Part shown: piece by piece, positions 24,868-32,700 of the stretch
How the letters are laid out: each line of letters starts with the position of its first letter
How positions within the stretch are numbered: the first letter of the stretch is position 1
NCBI GenBank assembly: GCA_903888485.1
Contig: CAISTS010000078.1
Location: forward strand, 1-32,754
DNA: 32,754 nucleotides
Origin: an uncultured bacterium
GTDB lineage: Bacteria > Pseudomonadota > Alphaproteobacteria > Rhodospirillales > Rhodospirillaceae
Reading direction: 5' to 3'
Translations under genes and position numbers: made by a program
Notes under the pieces: model-generated
Database searches by the model: none
What the model saw: the letters and a program-made list of their open reading frames with translations, nothing else
What the model was told of the DNA's origin: nothing

Positions 24868-24895
24868 TTGCAAGACGCACCCGGGTGAGTATAGT
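24868..24895 (+). promoter_or_regulatory. Probable sigma70 promoter of the yajC-secD-secF operon
   Basis: TTGCAA (24868-24873), a 16-base spacer and TATAGT (24890-24895) resemble -35 and -10 elements. The start would fall near 24902, giving a leader of about 44 bases that ends in the AAGGAG ribosome site of yajC. The 169-bp gap between the divergent ATPase gene and yajC holds no other recognisable feature. Confidence 0.5.
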
Positions 24896-24945
24896 CCCGC
24901 CTTTCCGGGGCTGCCCTACAGCCATAACTAATAAGGAGTTTCCGG

Positions 24946-25308
24946 ATGTTGATTTCTCCGGCCTTTGCCCAGGCCGCCAGCGCGGCGCCGATGGGATCGA
25001 ACCTGATGCAGTTCGTCCCGCTGATCCTGATCTTTGTGGTCTTCTATTTCCTGCTGATTCGTCCGCAGCAGAAGAAGCTGAAGGACCACCGCGCCATGCT
25101 CGAGGCTGTGCGCCGCGGCGACCGCGTTGTGACGACCGGCGGCATCATCGGCCTCGTCACCAAGGCCGACGACAAGGAATTGACGGTCGAGATTGCCGAG
25201 AATGTGCGTGTGCGCGTCACGCGCGACGGCATTTCGGCAGTGCTCAGCAAGACCGAGCCGGTTGGCGACAAGGCCGAGAAAGCCGCCGAAGCCGAAGAGA
25301 AAAAGTAA
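24946..25308 (+). CDS. yajC: Preprotein translocase accessory subunit YajC
   Basis: This 120-residue small membrane subunit is associated with SecDF. One N-terminal transmembrane segment (MQFVPLILIFVVFYFLLI, about 22-39) is followed by RPQQKKLKDHRAML and a soluble domain with VRRGDRVVTTGGIIGLVTKADDKELTVEIAENVRVRV, the YajC signature. The tail is rich in Lys and Glu. It begins after a strong ribosome site and is 43 bp before secD. It is placed first in the operon, as in most bacteria. Confidence 0.95.
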   Translation: MLISPAFAQAASAAPMGSNLMQFVPLILIFVVFYFLLIRPQQKKLKDHRAMLEAVRRGDRVVTTGGIIGLVTKADDKELTVEIAENVRVRVTRDGISAVLSKTEPVGDKAEKAAEAEEKK

Positions 25309-25351
25309 ACCGGACGCTGGGCGACCATAAAGTGCCCGCGAGAGGATCGCC

Positions 25352-26905
25352 ATGCTGAATTTCAGCTTTTCCAAGATCGCCGTTGTCATCGCCGTCGTAC
25401 TGCTGTCGTTCCTGTTCACGCTGCCGAACATCGTGCCGGCCGGCGTGCGAGAGCACTTCCCGACCTGGCTGAAGCCGCTCAATCTCGGCCTCGATTTGCG
25501 CGGCGGTTCGTACCTCCTGCTGGAAGTCGATACTTCGGCGGTGCTCGCGGAACTGATGGCGGACGTGGAAGAGACCAGCCGCGCCGCACTTCGCGATGCC
25601 AAGATCGCCTACCGCACCATCCGCGCCGCCGATAAGTCGGTGTTCATCACCATCAACGATCCCGCCCAACTGGTTGCGGCGCGTAATGCCATCGTCACCG
25701 CGACGCCGACCGTGGAAGTGCAAACCCAGGGCGACGACCGCATCCAGGTCAACGTACCAGACCGTATCCAGCGCGAACGTGAGAGCGCGGCCATCAGTCA
25801 GTCGCTGGAGATCGTGCGCCGGCGCATCGACGAGTTTGGCACCACCGAGCCCAACATCCAGCGCCAGGGCGCCGACCGCATCCGCGTCGAGCTGCCGGGC
25901 GTCGACAACCCCGAGCGCGTCAAAGAACTCCTCGGCCAGACCGCCAAGATGAACTTTCATCTCGTCGAGCCCAACGTCTCCTCCACCGATCCGCGCGATT
26001 TGCCACCCGGCGTGGTGCTGATGGAGGGCGGCGGTGAGAATGCCGGCCAGATGTTCCCGGTGCGCCGCCGTGTCGAAGTGTCGGGCGAGCGCCTAGTGGA
26101 CTCGCAGCCGTCGTTCTCGGAAGGCAAACCGGTCGTCAGCTTTCGCTTTGATACCGCCGGCGGACGGCGCTTCGGTCAGGTGACGTCGGCCAACGTCGGC
26201 CAGCGCCTGGCCATCGTGCTGGACAACAAAGTCATCAGCGCACCGGTGCTGTTGGGCCCCATCGTCGGCGGCAGCGGCATCATCCAGGGCCAGTTCACGG
26301 TCGAACAGGTCAACGACCTTTCGCTGCTGTTGCGCGCGGGCGCGCTGCCGGCACCGCTGGTCGTGCTGGAAGAGCGCTCCATCGGTCCTGGTTTGGGCGC
26401 GGACTCCATTGCCGCGGGCGCGACCGCGGCTTTTGTGGGCGGCGGTCTCGTGGTGGTCTTCATGATCATCGCCTATCACACCTTCGGGTTGTTCGCGGTG
26501 TTCGGCCAGTTGTTCCACATGCTGACGCTATTCGCCTTCCTGTCGCTGGTCGGCGGCACGCTGACGCTGCCCGGTATCGCCGGCGCGGTGCTGTCGCTTG
26601 GCATCGCGGTCGATGCCAACGTGCTGATCTACGAACGCATGCGCGAGGAATGGTTGGCCGGCAAGACGCTGCTCAACTCGCTGCAGTCCGGATTCCAGAA
26701 CGCCTTTGCGACCATCTTTGACTCCAACCTCACCACCTTCATCGCCGCCGCGATCCTGTACTTCCTAGGCGCGGGTCCTGTGCAGGGCTTCGCCGTGACG
26801 CTGGCGGTCGGTATTGCAACCTCGATGTTCTCGGCGGTGATGATCACGCGCTTGCAGGTGTGGCTGTGGTGGCGTGCGGGCAAACGCACGACACTGCCGG
26901 TGTAA
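25352..26905 (+). CDS. secD: Protein translocase subunit SecD
   Basis: This 517-residue inner-membrane subunit uses the proton gradient to help pull secreted proteins through SecYEG. The N-terminal transmembrane helix is followed by LNLGLDLRGGSYLLLEV, the periplasmic P1 region, and SFRFDTAGGRRFGQVTSANVGQRLAIVLD. The C-terminal block contains five further helices, including GIAGAVLSLGIAVDANVLIYERMREEW, the family-defining D-A-N stretch in the membrane. The length fits the family. SecF follows after 11 bp. Confidence 0.97.
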   Translation: MLNFSFSKIAVVIAVVLLSFLFTLPNIVPAGVREHFPTWLKPLNLGLDLRGGSYLLLEVDTSAVLAELMADVEETSRAALRDAKIAYRTIRAADKSVFITINDPAQLVAARNAIVTATPTVEVQTQGDDRIQVNVPDRIQRERESAAISQSLEIVRRRIDEFGTTEPNIQRQGADRIRVELPGVDNPERVKELLGQTAKMNFHLVEPNVSSTDPRDLPPGVVLMEGGGENAGQMFPVRRRVEVSGERLVDSQPSFSEGKPVVSFRFDTAGGRRFGQVTSANVGQRLAIVLDNKVISAPVLLGPIVGGSGIIQGQFTVEQVNDLSLLLRAGALPAPLVVLEERSIGPGLGADSIAAGATAAFVGGGLVVVFMIIAYHTFGLFAVFGQLFHMLTLFAFLSLVGGTLTLPGIAGAVLSLGIAVDANVLIYERMREEWLAGKTLLNSLQSGFQNAFATIFDSNLTTFIAAAILYFLGAGPVQGFAVTLAVGIATSMFSAVMITRLQVWLWWRAGKRTTLPV

Positions 26906-26916
26906 GGAAAGCGCAC

Positions 26917-27876
26917 ATGGCCTTTTTCCAACCCATCCTCCGTTACATGCCGACCGAATTCAAATGGGACGTGGTCGGCTCGCGCTCCCTCTGGTACGGG
27001 CTCAACATGGTCCTGGTGGTGGTCGCGCTGCTCTCCATCGGCGTGAAGGGCTTCAACCTCGGTATCGACTTCGCCGGCGGCGTGCTGCTCGAAGCGCGTT
27101 CGGAAAAGGTCATCGACCTCGCCTCCATGCGTAGCGGCCTGAACAGCCTTGGGCTCGGTGAAGTCAGCATCACGACCTCCGGCAATACCGGCAAGGACGT
27201 CTCGATCCGCGTGCCGCAGCAGGAAGGCGGCGATCAGGCCCAGAACCAAGCCCTCAAAAAGGTGCAAGAGACCATGGGGCCCGGGTATGAATTCCTGCGC
27301 ACCGAAGTGGTGGGCCCCAAGGTCGGCGCGGAGCTCATCATCAACAGCGCGCTCGCCATTGCGTTGGCCGTCAGCGGCATCGCGATTTACGTATGGTTCC
27401 GGTTCGAGTGGCAATTCGCGCTGGGTGCCTGTCTGGCCTTGTGCAGCGACGTGATCACGACGCTGGGGCTGTTCTCGCTCTTCGAGATGAACTTCGACCT
27501 TGTCAGCATCGCGGCGGTTCTGACCATCGCCGGCTATTCGGTGAACGATTCCATCGTGGTCTATGACCGCGTGCGCGAAATGCTGCGCAAATACAAAAAA
27601 ATGCCGCTGCCCGAGCTGCTCAATCTCGCGGTCAACCGCGTCATGCCGCGAACCCTGTTGACGGTGTTCACGGTGTTCCTGACCGTGGTCGCGATCCTGG
27701 TGTTCGGCGGCGAGACCCTGCACGGCTTCGCGATAGCGATGTTGTGGGGCCTTCTAGTCGGCACATTCTCCTCGATCCGCGTCGGCATGCCCGTGCTGCT
27801 CTATCTCGATCTGCGCCGCGACGACATTCTGGGCGGCGTCGCGCAGCCCGAATACGAGCGCAAACCGGCGGAATAA
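26917..27876 (+). CDS. secF: Protein translocase subunit SecF
   Basis: This is the 319-residue partner of SecD. It has an N-terminal helix (WYGLNMVLVVVALLSIGVKG), then NLGIDFAGGVLLEAR, and the helical block with AAVLTIAGYSVNDSIVVYDRVREML (membrane S-x-N-D-S-I-V-V-Y-D-R-x-R-E). I took the ATG at 26917, which has AAGGA close upstream; the open frame before it overlaps secD. It is followed after 1 bp by the Mth938-like gene, whose TTG start almost touches the stop. Confidence 0.97.
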   Translation: MAFFQPILRYMPTEFKWDVVGSRSLWYGLNMVLVVVALLSIGVKGFNLGIDFAGGVLLEARSEKVIDLASMRSGLNSLGLGEVSITTSGNTGKDVSIRVPQQEGGDQAQNQALKKVQETMGPGYEFLRTEVVGPKVGAELIINSALAIALAVSGIAIYVWFRFEWQFALGACLALCSDVITTLGLFSLFEMNFDLVSIAAVLTIAGYSVNDSIVVYDRVREMLRKYKKMPLPELLNLAVNRVMPRTLLTVFTVFLTVVAILVFGGETLHGFAIAMLWGLLVGTFSSIRVGMPVLLYLDLRRDDILGGVAQPEYERKPAE

Positions 27877-27877
27877 C

Positions 27878-28252
27878 TTGAAGCTCACGCGTCAATCGTC
27901 GGCCGACCGCCAGCTCGTGCAGCGTTACGGTGGCGGTGGGTTTCGCGTGTCGGGCGTTGAGTTCAAAGGCTCGGTGATCGTTCTTCCCGGGGAGACGCTG
28001 GCCTGGCCGGTGACGGCGCTCGAAACCGTGAAACTCGCCGATTTCATACCGCTGGTATCGCGCGTCAAGGACCTCGACGTCTGCCTGCTCGGTTGCGGCG
28101 TCGGCATGCTGCCGATCCCCCGCGAGGTGCGCGAGGCGCTGAAGATCTCCGGCCTTGCCATCGACCCCATGGACACCGGCGCGGCCTGCCGCACCTACAA
28201 CGTCCTCATGGGCGAGGGCCGAGCCGTGGCGGCGGCGTTGATCGCCGTTTAA
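27878..28252 (+). CDS. Mth938-like domain protein (DUF498)
   Basis: This 124-residue protein belongs to the Mth938-like fold (also seen in human AAMDC and NDUFAF3). The core reads YGGGGFRVSGVEFKGSVIVLPGETLAWPV, then VCLLGCGVGMLPIPREVREALK and MDTGAACRTYNVLMGEGR. It starts with a rare TTG, 1 bp after the secF stop, which indicates translational coupling. I recall that relatives in mitochondria assist respiratory complex I assembly. A complex-I-assembly-like gene (squalene/phytoene synthase fold) lies about 0.8 kb downstream, which is a hint rather than proof. Confidence 0.85.
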   Translation: MKLTRQSSADRQLVQRYGGGGFRVSGVEFKGSVIVLPGETLAWPVTALETVKLADFIPLVSRVKDLDVCLLGCGVGMLPIPREVREALKISGLAIDPMDTGAACRTYNVLMGEGRAVAAALIAV

Positions 28253-28257
28253 CCAAT

Positions 28258-28285
28258 AAAAAACGGAGCCTCTCGGCCCCGTTTT
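28258..28285. terminator. Bidirectional terminator between the Mth938-like and PuuD-like genes
   Basis: Arms AAAACGGAGCC (28260-28270) and GGCCCCGTTTT (28275-28285) flank a TCTC loop. On the + strand one A-C mismatch weakens the stem and only four T follow. On the minus strand the mismatch becomes a G-U pair and six T follow (28258-28263), so it is stronger for the minus-strand gene ending at 28308. Confidence 0.8.
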
Positions 28286-28307
28286 CCGTTTCAGCGATCT
28301 TGCTGAA

Positions 28308-28907
28308 TTATCCCATATGCGACTGACCGACCATGCAAAGCAGCATGGGGATCGAGAGCAGGGTGTTGGTGCGCGAGAACAGCATCGCGGTGCGCGCGGC
28401 CTTGGCTTTGACGTCGGCTTCAACCACGACGATGCCCAGGGCCTTCTTCTGATTCGGCCAGATCACGAACCAGACGTTGAACCACATGATGATGGCGATC
28501 CACATGCCGATGCCGATAACCGGCGCGGCGCCGGTCTGCGAGCCGAGCAAGAGCGCATCGACCAGGTAGCCTTGGAGGTAGGCGACGATCAGGCCTGAGA
28601 TCAGCGTGACCATGGCCGCCCAGCGGAAGTAGAACAGCGCCGCCGGCGCGATCACCTTGCCGATGGCCGGTTTCTGCTCATCGGGGATCTTCCCCATATT
28701 GGGGATCTGCACAAAGTTGAAGTACCACAACAGGCCGATCCACATGACGCCGGCCGCCACGTGCAGGAGACGGAAGGCATAGGCCCAGAAGGCCATGCCG
28801 AATTCGGTGTTGGTGATCCCGAGCGAGACCATCAAACCGAACAGCACCAGCGCGAGCACGATGCTGGCGATCACGGTATTGCGTAGTGAGGAAAGAATTG
28901 CGCCCAT
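28308..28907 (-). CDS. PuuD-like membrane protein (urate oxidase N-terminal domain)
   Basis: This 199-residue integral-membrane protein resembles the N-terminal membrane domain of PuuD urate hydroxylase. The first segments are IASIVLALVLFGLMVSLGI and YAFRLLHVAAGVMWIGLLWYFNFVQIP; others are MVTLISGLIVAYLQGYL, IGMWIAIIMWFNVWFVIW and a C-terminal helix. The His in RLLHV could ligate heme or quinone. Full PuuD proteins also carry a C-terminal cytochrome c domain, which is missing here, and no other purine-degradation gene is in the window, so urate hydroxylation is doubtful. A strong ribosome site (AAAGGGGGG) precedes the ATG. Confidence 0.75.
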   Translation of the reverse strand: MGAILSSLRNTVIASIVLALVLFGLMVSLGITNTEFGMAFWAYAFRLLHVAAGVMWIGLLWYFNFVQIPNMGKIPDEQKPAIGKVIAPAALFYFRWAAMVTLISGLIVAYLQGYLVDALLLGSQTGAAPVIGIGMWIAIIMWFNVWFVIWPNQKKALGIVVVEADVKAKAARTAMLFSRTNTLLSIPMLLCMVGQSHMG

Positions 28908-29033
28908 GGGCTACCCCCCTTTGAAATTTACTCGGTCATCCCCGACCAACGGGCGGTATGTTACTCCAATCCGGCGCTGGTACAATCCCGGCAAGTATAG
29001 AAAACCTCTATTCGCTCATAACGTTAAGGGACG

Positions 29034-29888
29034 ATGACGCGCGTGATGCCGAGCGGGGAATATCTTTCCGAACAGGTGCAGAAGGACGACCGCGACCGCT
29101 ATCTCACGGCGGTTCTGGCGCCGGAGCCGGCGCGCGGCGGGCTCATGGCGCTGCTGGCCTTCAACATCGAAGTCGCCAAGGTTCGCGAAAGCGTCTCGGA
29201 ATCGCTGATCGGACGCATGAAGCTGCAATGGTGGCGCGATGTGATCGCGGCCATCTATGAGAACGGTAAGGTGCCCCAGGGCAACCCCGTAGTGCAGGCG
29301 CTGGAGCAGCTCATCCGCGACTTCGGCCTTTCGCGCGCGCATTTCGAGCGGCTGCTGGAGGCGCGTGAAGCCGATATGGCCGATGAGGCGCCCACGGATG
29401 TGGAGGCGCTGGAAGTCTATGCCGAAGGAACATCCGCCAGCCTGACGGCGCTGATGCTCGAAGTTCTGGACGCGCGCGATCCCGCGAGCCAAGCGGCGGG
29501 GCGGCACGTGGGTATCGCCTGGGCGCTGACCGGCATGTTGCGCGCGGTGCTGTTCCATGCGCGCGCCAACCGCTTCCTATTGCCGGCGGACCTGATGACC
29601 GAGGCAAATCTGACGGCCCACGACGTGCAGGAAAAACGCAACGCGGCGCGGATCGCCCAGGTGGTCGAGAAGATCGCCGCACGGGCCCGTGCGCATTTGG
29701 ACAAGGCGCGCGAGCGGCGTCGCGATGTCGATCGCAAGGCTTTGCCGGCGCTACTACCCGCGACGTTGGCCGAGGCCTATCTCAAGGGATTGCAGCAACG
29801 GCGCTTCGATGTATTCGATCCGCGCCATGCGTTGCAACGTCCCGCCGCACTCAGGCTGACATGGAATGCGATGCGGGGTGTGTACTAA
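29034..29888 (+). CDS. Squalene/phytoene synthase-fold protein, NDUFAF6-like
   Basis: This 284-residue protein of the trans-isoprenyl synthase fold contains LAFNIEVAKVRESVSESLIGRMKLQWWRDVI, ALEVYAEGTSASLTALMLEVL, the expected ALTGMLRAVLFHARANRFLLP, and a C-terminal basic helix. Active squalene or phytoene synthases have two Asp-rich motifs that bind diphosphate through magnesium. Both are missing here: the first place reads N-I-E-V-A and the second lacks the paired Asp. It therefore more closely resembles NDUFAF6, a complex I assembly factor, than a carotenoid enzyme. AAGGGA lies before the ATG. No crt gene is nearby. Confidence 0.8.
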   Translation: MTRVMPSGEYLSEQVQKDDRDRYLTAVLAPEPARGGLMALLAFNIEVAKVRESVSESLIGRMKLQWWRDVIAAIYENGKVPQGNPVVQALEQLIRDFGLSRAHFERLLEAREADMADEAPTDVEALEVYAEGTSASLTALMLEVLDARDPASQAAGRHVGIAWALTGMLRAVLFHARANRFLLPADLMTEANLTAHDVQEKRNAARIAQVVEKIAARARAHLDKARERRRDVDRKALPALLPATLAEAYLKGLQQRRFDVFDPRHALQRPAALRLTWNAMRGVY

Positions 29889-29894
29889 CCCGCG

Positions 29895-31268
29895 CTACTC
29901 TGCTGCGAGCGGTGTCTTTCCGAGCCAGCGGTCGATATCCGCCAGGGCGCGTTCCGACAGGGCTTTCTTGCGATCGCGGCCGCGGATGGGGCGGCCTTTG
30001 CCGTCGCGGGCGTCGATCTCGGGGAAGAGGCCGAAGTTCACATTCATCGGCTGGAACGTCGTCGCGTCGGCGCCGCCAGTGATGTGGCCGAGGATGGCAC
30101 CCAGCGCCGTGGTATTCGGTGGCGGGGCCTGCGTGCGGCCCGCGCGCTCGGCGGCGGCGAAGCGCCCGGCCATGAGCCCGACGGCGGCGCTTTCGACATA
30201 ACCTTCGCAGCCCGTGATCTGGCCGGCGAAACGCAGGCGCGGCATGGCTTTCAGGCGCAGCGTTCCATCGAGCAGCTTCGGCGAATTGATGAAGGTGTTG
30301 CGGTGAATGCCGCCCAGCCGCGCGAACTCGGCATTCTCCAAACCCGGGATCATCTTGAAGATGCGCACTTGTTCGCCGTGTTTCAGTTTGGTCTGGAAGC
30401 CCACCATGTTGAACAGCGTGCCAAGGGCGTTGTCCTGGCGGAGTTGCACGATGGCATGAGAACGGCCGCCCGTGCGGGGATTGGTGAGGCCAACAGGCTT
30501 CATGGGGCCATGGGCCAGGGTCTCTACGCCGCGTTCGGCCATCACTTCGATGGGCAGACAGCCCTCGAAGTAGGGCGTGTCCTTTTCCCAGTCCTTGAAC
30601 TGAGTCTTCTCGCCGGCAATCAGCGCGGCGATGAAGGATTCGTACTGGGCCTTGTCCATGGGACAGTTGATGTAGTCCGCGCCGCCGCCTTCCACTTCCG
30701 CGCCCTTGTCGTAGCGCGACTGGAACCAGGCGATATCCATGTTGATGGACTCGCGGTGCACGATGGGCGCGATAGCATCGAAAAAGGCCAGCGCATCCTC
30801 GCCCGTGAGCGCGCGCAGGGCGCTGCTGAGCGCGGGTGACGTGAGCGGTCCCGTGGCGACGATGACCGAGTCCCACGCCTCCGGCGGCAGGCCCGCGACT
30901 TCGGCGCGGTCGATGTTGATGCGCGGATGAGCGGTGAGGGCCTGTTCGACGGTTGCCGAGAAACCATCGCGATCGACGGCCAGCGCCGAACCGGCCGGGA
31001 CACGGTGTGCGTCGGCGGCTTTCAGGATCAGCGATCCCGCACGGCGCATCTCGGCGTGCAGGAGGCCCACGGCGTTGTAGTCGGGGTCGTCGGAACGGAA
31101 GGAGTTAGAGCACACCAGTTCCGCAAGCCCGGCCGTCTTGTGCGCTTCGGTCGCGCGGTGCGGGCGCATCTCATGGATCACCACGGGCAAACCAGCCTCG
31201 GCGATCTGCCAGGCGGCCTCGCTGCCGGCCAATCCGCCGCCAATGATATGGATAGGGGTGCTGTTCAT
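29895..31268 (-). CDS. trmFO: Methylenetetrahydrofolate--tRNA-(uracil-5-)-methyltransferase TrmFO
   Basis: This 457-residue folate/FAD-dependent enzyme makes 5-methyluridine at position 54 of tRNA. The FAD-binding motif [11 protein letters not shown] is at residues 10-20. It continues with VVIHEMRP and the [28 protein letters not shown] block, which holds the catalytic cysteine. Further conserved parts are [15 protein letters not shown] and [13 protein letters not shown], then [11 protein letters not shown] and a [33 protein letters not shown] section (all in shorter units here). The length is typical. It converges on the NDUFAF6-like gene with a 6-bp gap and is divergent from the DUF4170 fusion. 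Confidence 0.97.
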   Translation of the reverse strand: MNSTPIHIIGGGLAGSEAAWQIAEAGLPVVIHEMRPHRATEAHKTAGLAELVCSNSFRSDDPDYNAVGLLHAEMRRAGSLILKAADAHRVPAGSALAVDRDGFSATVEQALTAHPRINIDRAEVAGLPPEAWDSVIVATGPLTSPALSSALRALTGEDALAFFDAIAPIVHRESINMDIAWFQSRYDKGAEVEGGGADYINCPMDKAQYESFIAALIAGEKTQFKDWEKDTPYFEGCLPIEVMAERGVETLAHGPMKPVGLTNPRTGGRSHAIVQLRQDNALGTLFNMVGFQTKLKHGEQVRIFKMIPGLENAEFARLGGIHRNTFINSPKLLDGTLRLKAMPRLRFAGQITGCEGYVESAAVGLMAGRFAAAERAGRTQAPPPNTTALGAILGHITGGADATTFQPMNVNFGLFPEIDARDGKGRPIRGRDRKKALSERALADIDRWLGKTPLAAE

Positions 31269-31372
31269 GGTCTAACCATAGGGATTCCCAGGCGAACTTC
31301 AATGATGCTCGGACCCGGCGACTGTTGTATGTTCCGCCCCCTTAAAGCTGTGTCAGGAGCACTTAAAGGTCC

Positions 31373-32152
31373 ATGAGTCAGAACTATTACGTGGTCGGCG
31401 GTGAGTATGCCGATACGTCCTTCACGGCCCCGGCGGCGGGCTCGACGCTGGAGGTGCATGGACCGTTTGGCGAGCGCGAAGCCAAGGTGTGCTGGCGCGA
31501 TCTCACCAGCAAGACCGTCGACAACGCCATGGTGCGCTACTTCCTCAAGTCCGAGGACGAGCTGGGCGCCAAGACGTTTTGGGTGGTGGGCGGCGAATAT
31601 GCCGACATCTCGTTCACCCGGTTGCAGGCAGGCAAGCAGCTCGAGGTGTACGGACCCTTCGACAAGTGGGAAGAGGCGCTGGGTTTCTGGCGCGGCATTA
31701 CGAGCAAGAGCGTCGACGACGCCATGATGCGCTATGACATCCGCGAGAACTATCACCCGGGCGAAGGCGTGCCGACACAGCGCATCGGGGCCGGAGCGGC
31801 CGTGCCGCAGGCGACGACCAAAACCAAGACCACCGCCATCGCATGCCCGCCCACCAAGGCCTTCACATTTCTTGCTGACCAATCCACCTGGCCGAAATGG
31901 GCGACCCACGTCACGAGAGGCGGCCAGATCACAACCAAGAGCGATGCCGCCAGCGGCGTGATCGATCACAGTTTTGTCGATGACAGCGGCGCCACGTGGC
32001 ATGTGCCAGGGCGCGTGGTGGCTGTGGGTGCGGGCTCGGTGGTGATTCTCACTTTTATCAAGCCCGCGCAATTAGCCGATGCGCAGTTTGCACAGGTGAT
32101 GCGCCACATCGACGAAGAGCTTGCGGCGCTCAAGCGGCTATTGGAAGCCTAA
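31373..32152 (+). CDS. Two DUF4170 domains fused to a SRPBCC-like domain
   Basis: This is a 259-residue protein. Residues 5-58 and 69-123 are two copies of a DUF4170-like unit, each with a VVGGEYAD, an L-E-V-x-G-P-F and a T-S-K-[ST]-V-D-[ND]-A-M-[VM]-R-Y block. DUF4170 is normally a stand-alone protein of about 75 residues in alphaproteobacteria. After a linker rich in Thr, Ala and Lys, residues 150-258 look like a SRPBCC/START-type ligand-binding domain (CPPTKAFTFLADQSTWPKWATHV, then GRVVAVGAGSVVILTFIKP). The fusion is uncommon in my memory; the ligand is unknown. It starts after AAAGG on an ATG. It is cytosolic, with no signal peptide. Confidence 0.8.
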   Translation: MSQNYYVVGGEYADTSFTAPAAGSTLEVHGPFGEREAKVCWRDLTSKTVDNAMVRYFLKSEDELGAKTFWVVGGEYADISFTRLQAGKQLEVYGPFDKWEEALGFWRGITSKSVDDAMMRYDIRENYHPGEGVPTQRIGAGAAVPQATTKTKTTAIACPPTKAFTFLADQSTWPKWATHVTRGGQITTKSDAASGVIDHSFVDDSGATWHVPGRVVAVGAGSVVILTFIKPAQLADAQFAQVMRHIDEELAALKRLLEA

Positions 32153-32473
32153 TCACTCGGCCGCGTGTGGCAGCGGCGAGCACCCTTGCGGTCCGCAGAA
32201 CTGCACCCCGCCGGACAGACGGTCGATGCGATACATGAATCCGTTGACCGAATTGGGGGCGGGCACCAAATCGTAGCGATTGGCGAACAGCAGCGTCGCG
32301 CTGATTGTGATGCTCATGATGATCGATGCCAGCACAAGTGCCCGCGACAAGCCTGTCGGCAGAAACTTTTGGTTTGGTTGCGGCGCGGCGACGGTTTCTT
32401 CCCGTGCATCATCCTTGAGAGTCTTGGCCGCCGAGGCTTTCGTATATTCCTTGGCGGATTCGGTGGTGGCCAT
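32153..32473 (-). CDS. Small single-pass membrane hypothetical protein
   Basis: This 106-residue protein has a charged N-terminal half (Lys, Glu, Ala), one transmembrane helix near the middle (LVLASIIMSITISATLLF) and a short outer tail with FMYRIDRLSGGVQFCGPQGCSPLP that includes two cysteines in a C-G-P-Q-G-C loop. The ATG at 32473 has a GGAGGG ribosome site 4 bases upstream, so I discard the GTG that begins 12 bases earlier. It shares an A of TAATG with the gene before it, which suggests coupling. The function is unknown. It is convergent with the DUF4170 fusion without a gap. Confidence 0.62.
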   Translation of the reverse strand: MATTESAKEYTKASAAKTLKDDAREETVAAPQPNQKFLPTGLSRALVLASIIMSITISATLLFANRYDLVPAPNSVNGFMYRIDRLSGGVQFCGPQGCSPLPHAAE

Positions 32474-32700
32474 TATGCCCTCCACTGATTGTGTGCGGGC
32501 CGCGTGGTCCGCATACCCGACAGAAACGATTTGGCCCCCCGCCGGGTTGCTGCATACCAGCTATGCAGCAATGGATGCCCGCTAAACGCTTGCTTTTGCT
32601 TCAGGCTCGGCGGAGTGGAGGCGGCGGTGACAAAGTCTTCCACTGGAGCGGCGGCGATTTGCGGCTGCGGCGGAGTAAAATCCAGCCAGTGGTAAGGCAT
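32473..32700 (-). CDS. Small hypothetical protein, possibly coupled to the following membrane protein
   Basis: This 75-residue protein starts MPYHWLDFTPPQPQIAAAP and has a Pro-rich first half and a basic second half (RRGAKSFLSGMRTTRPA). I know no family for it. The ATG follows AAAGGA with almost no spacing, which is a poor ribosome site. However, its TAA overlaps the next ATG, the same junction seen at scpA-scpB, which argues that it is real. The remaining 54 bases of the window hold nothing recognisable. Confidence 0.45.
   Translation of the reverse strand: MPYHWLDFTPPQPQIAAAPVEDFVTAASTPPSLKQKQAFSGHPLLHSWYAATRRGAKSFLSGMRTTRPAHNQWRA

Noticed and set aside
26629..27723. A 364-codon minus-strand open frame across secD/secF
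   Set aside because: Its translation is dominated by His, Gln, Asp and Arg, a complement of membrane-helix codons, and no start signal is seen.
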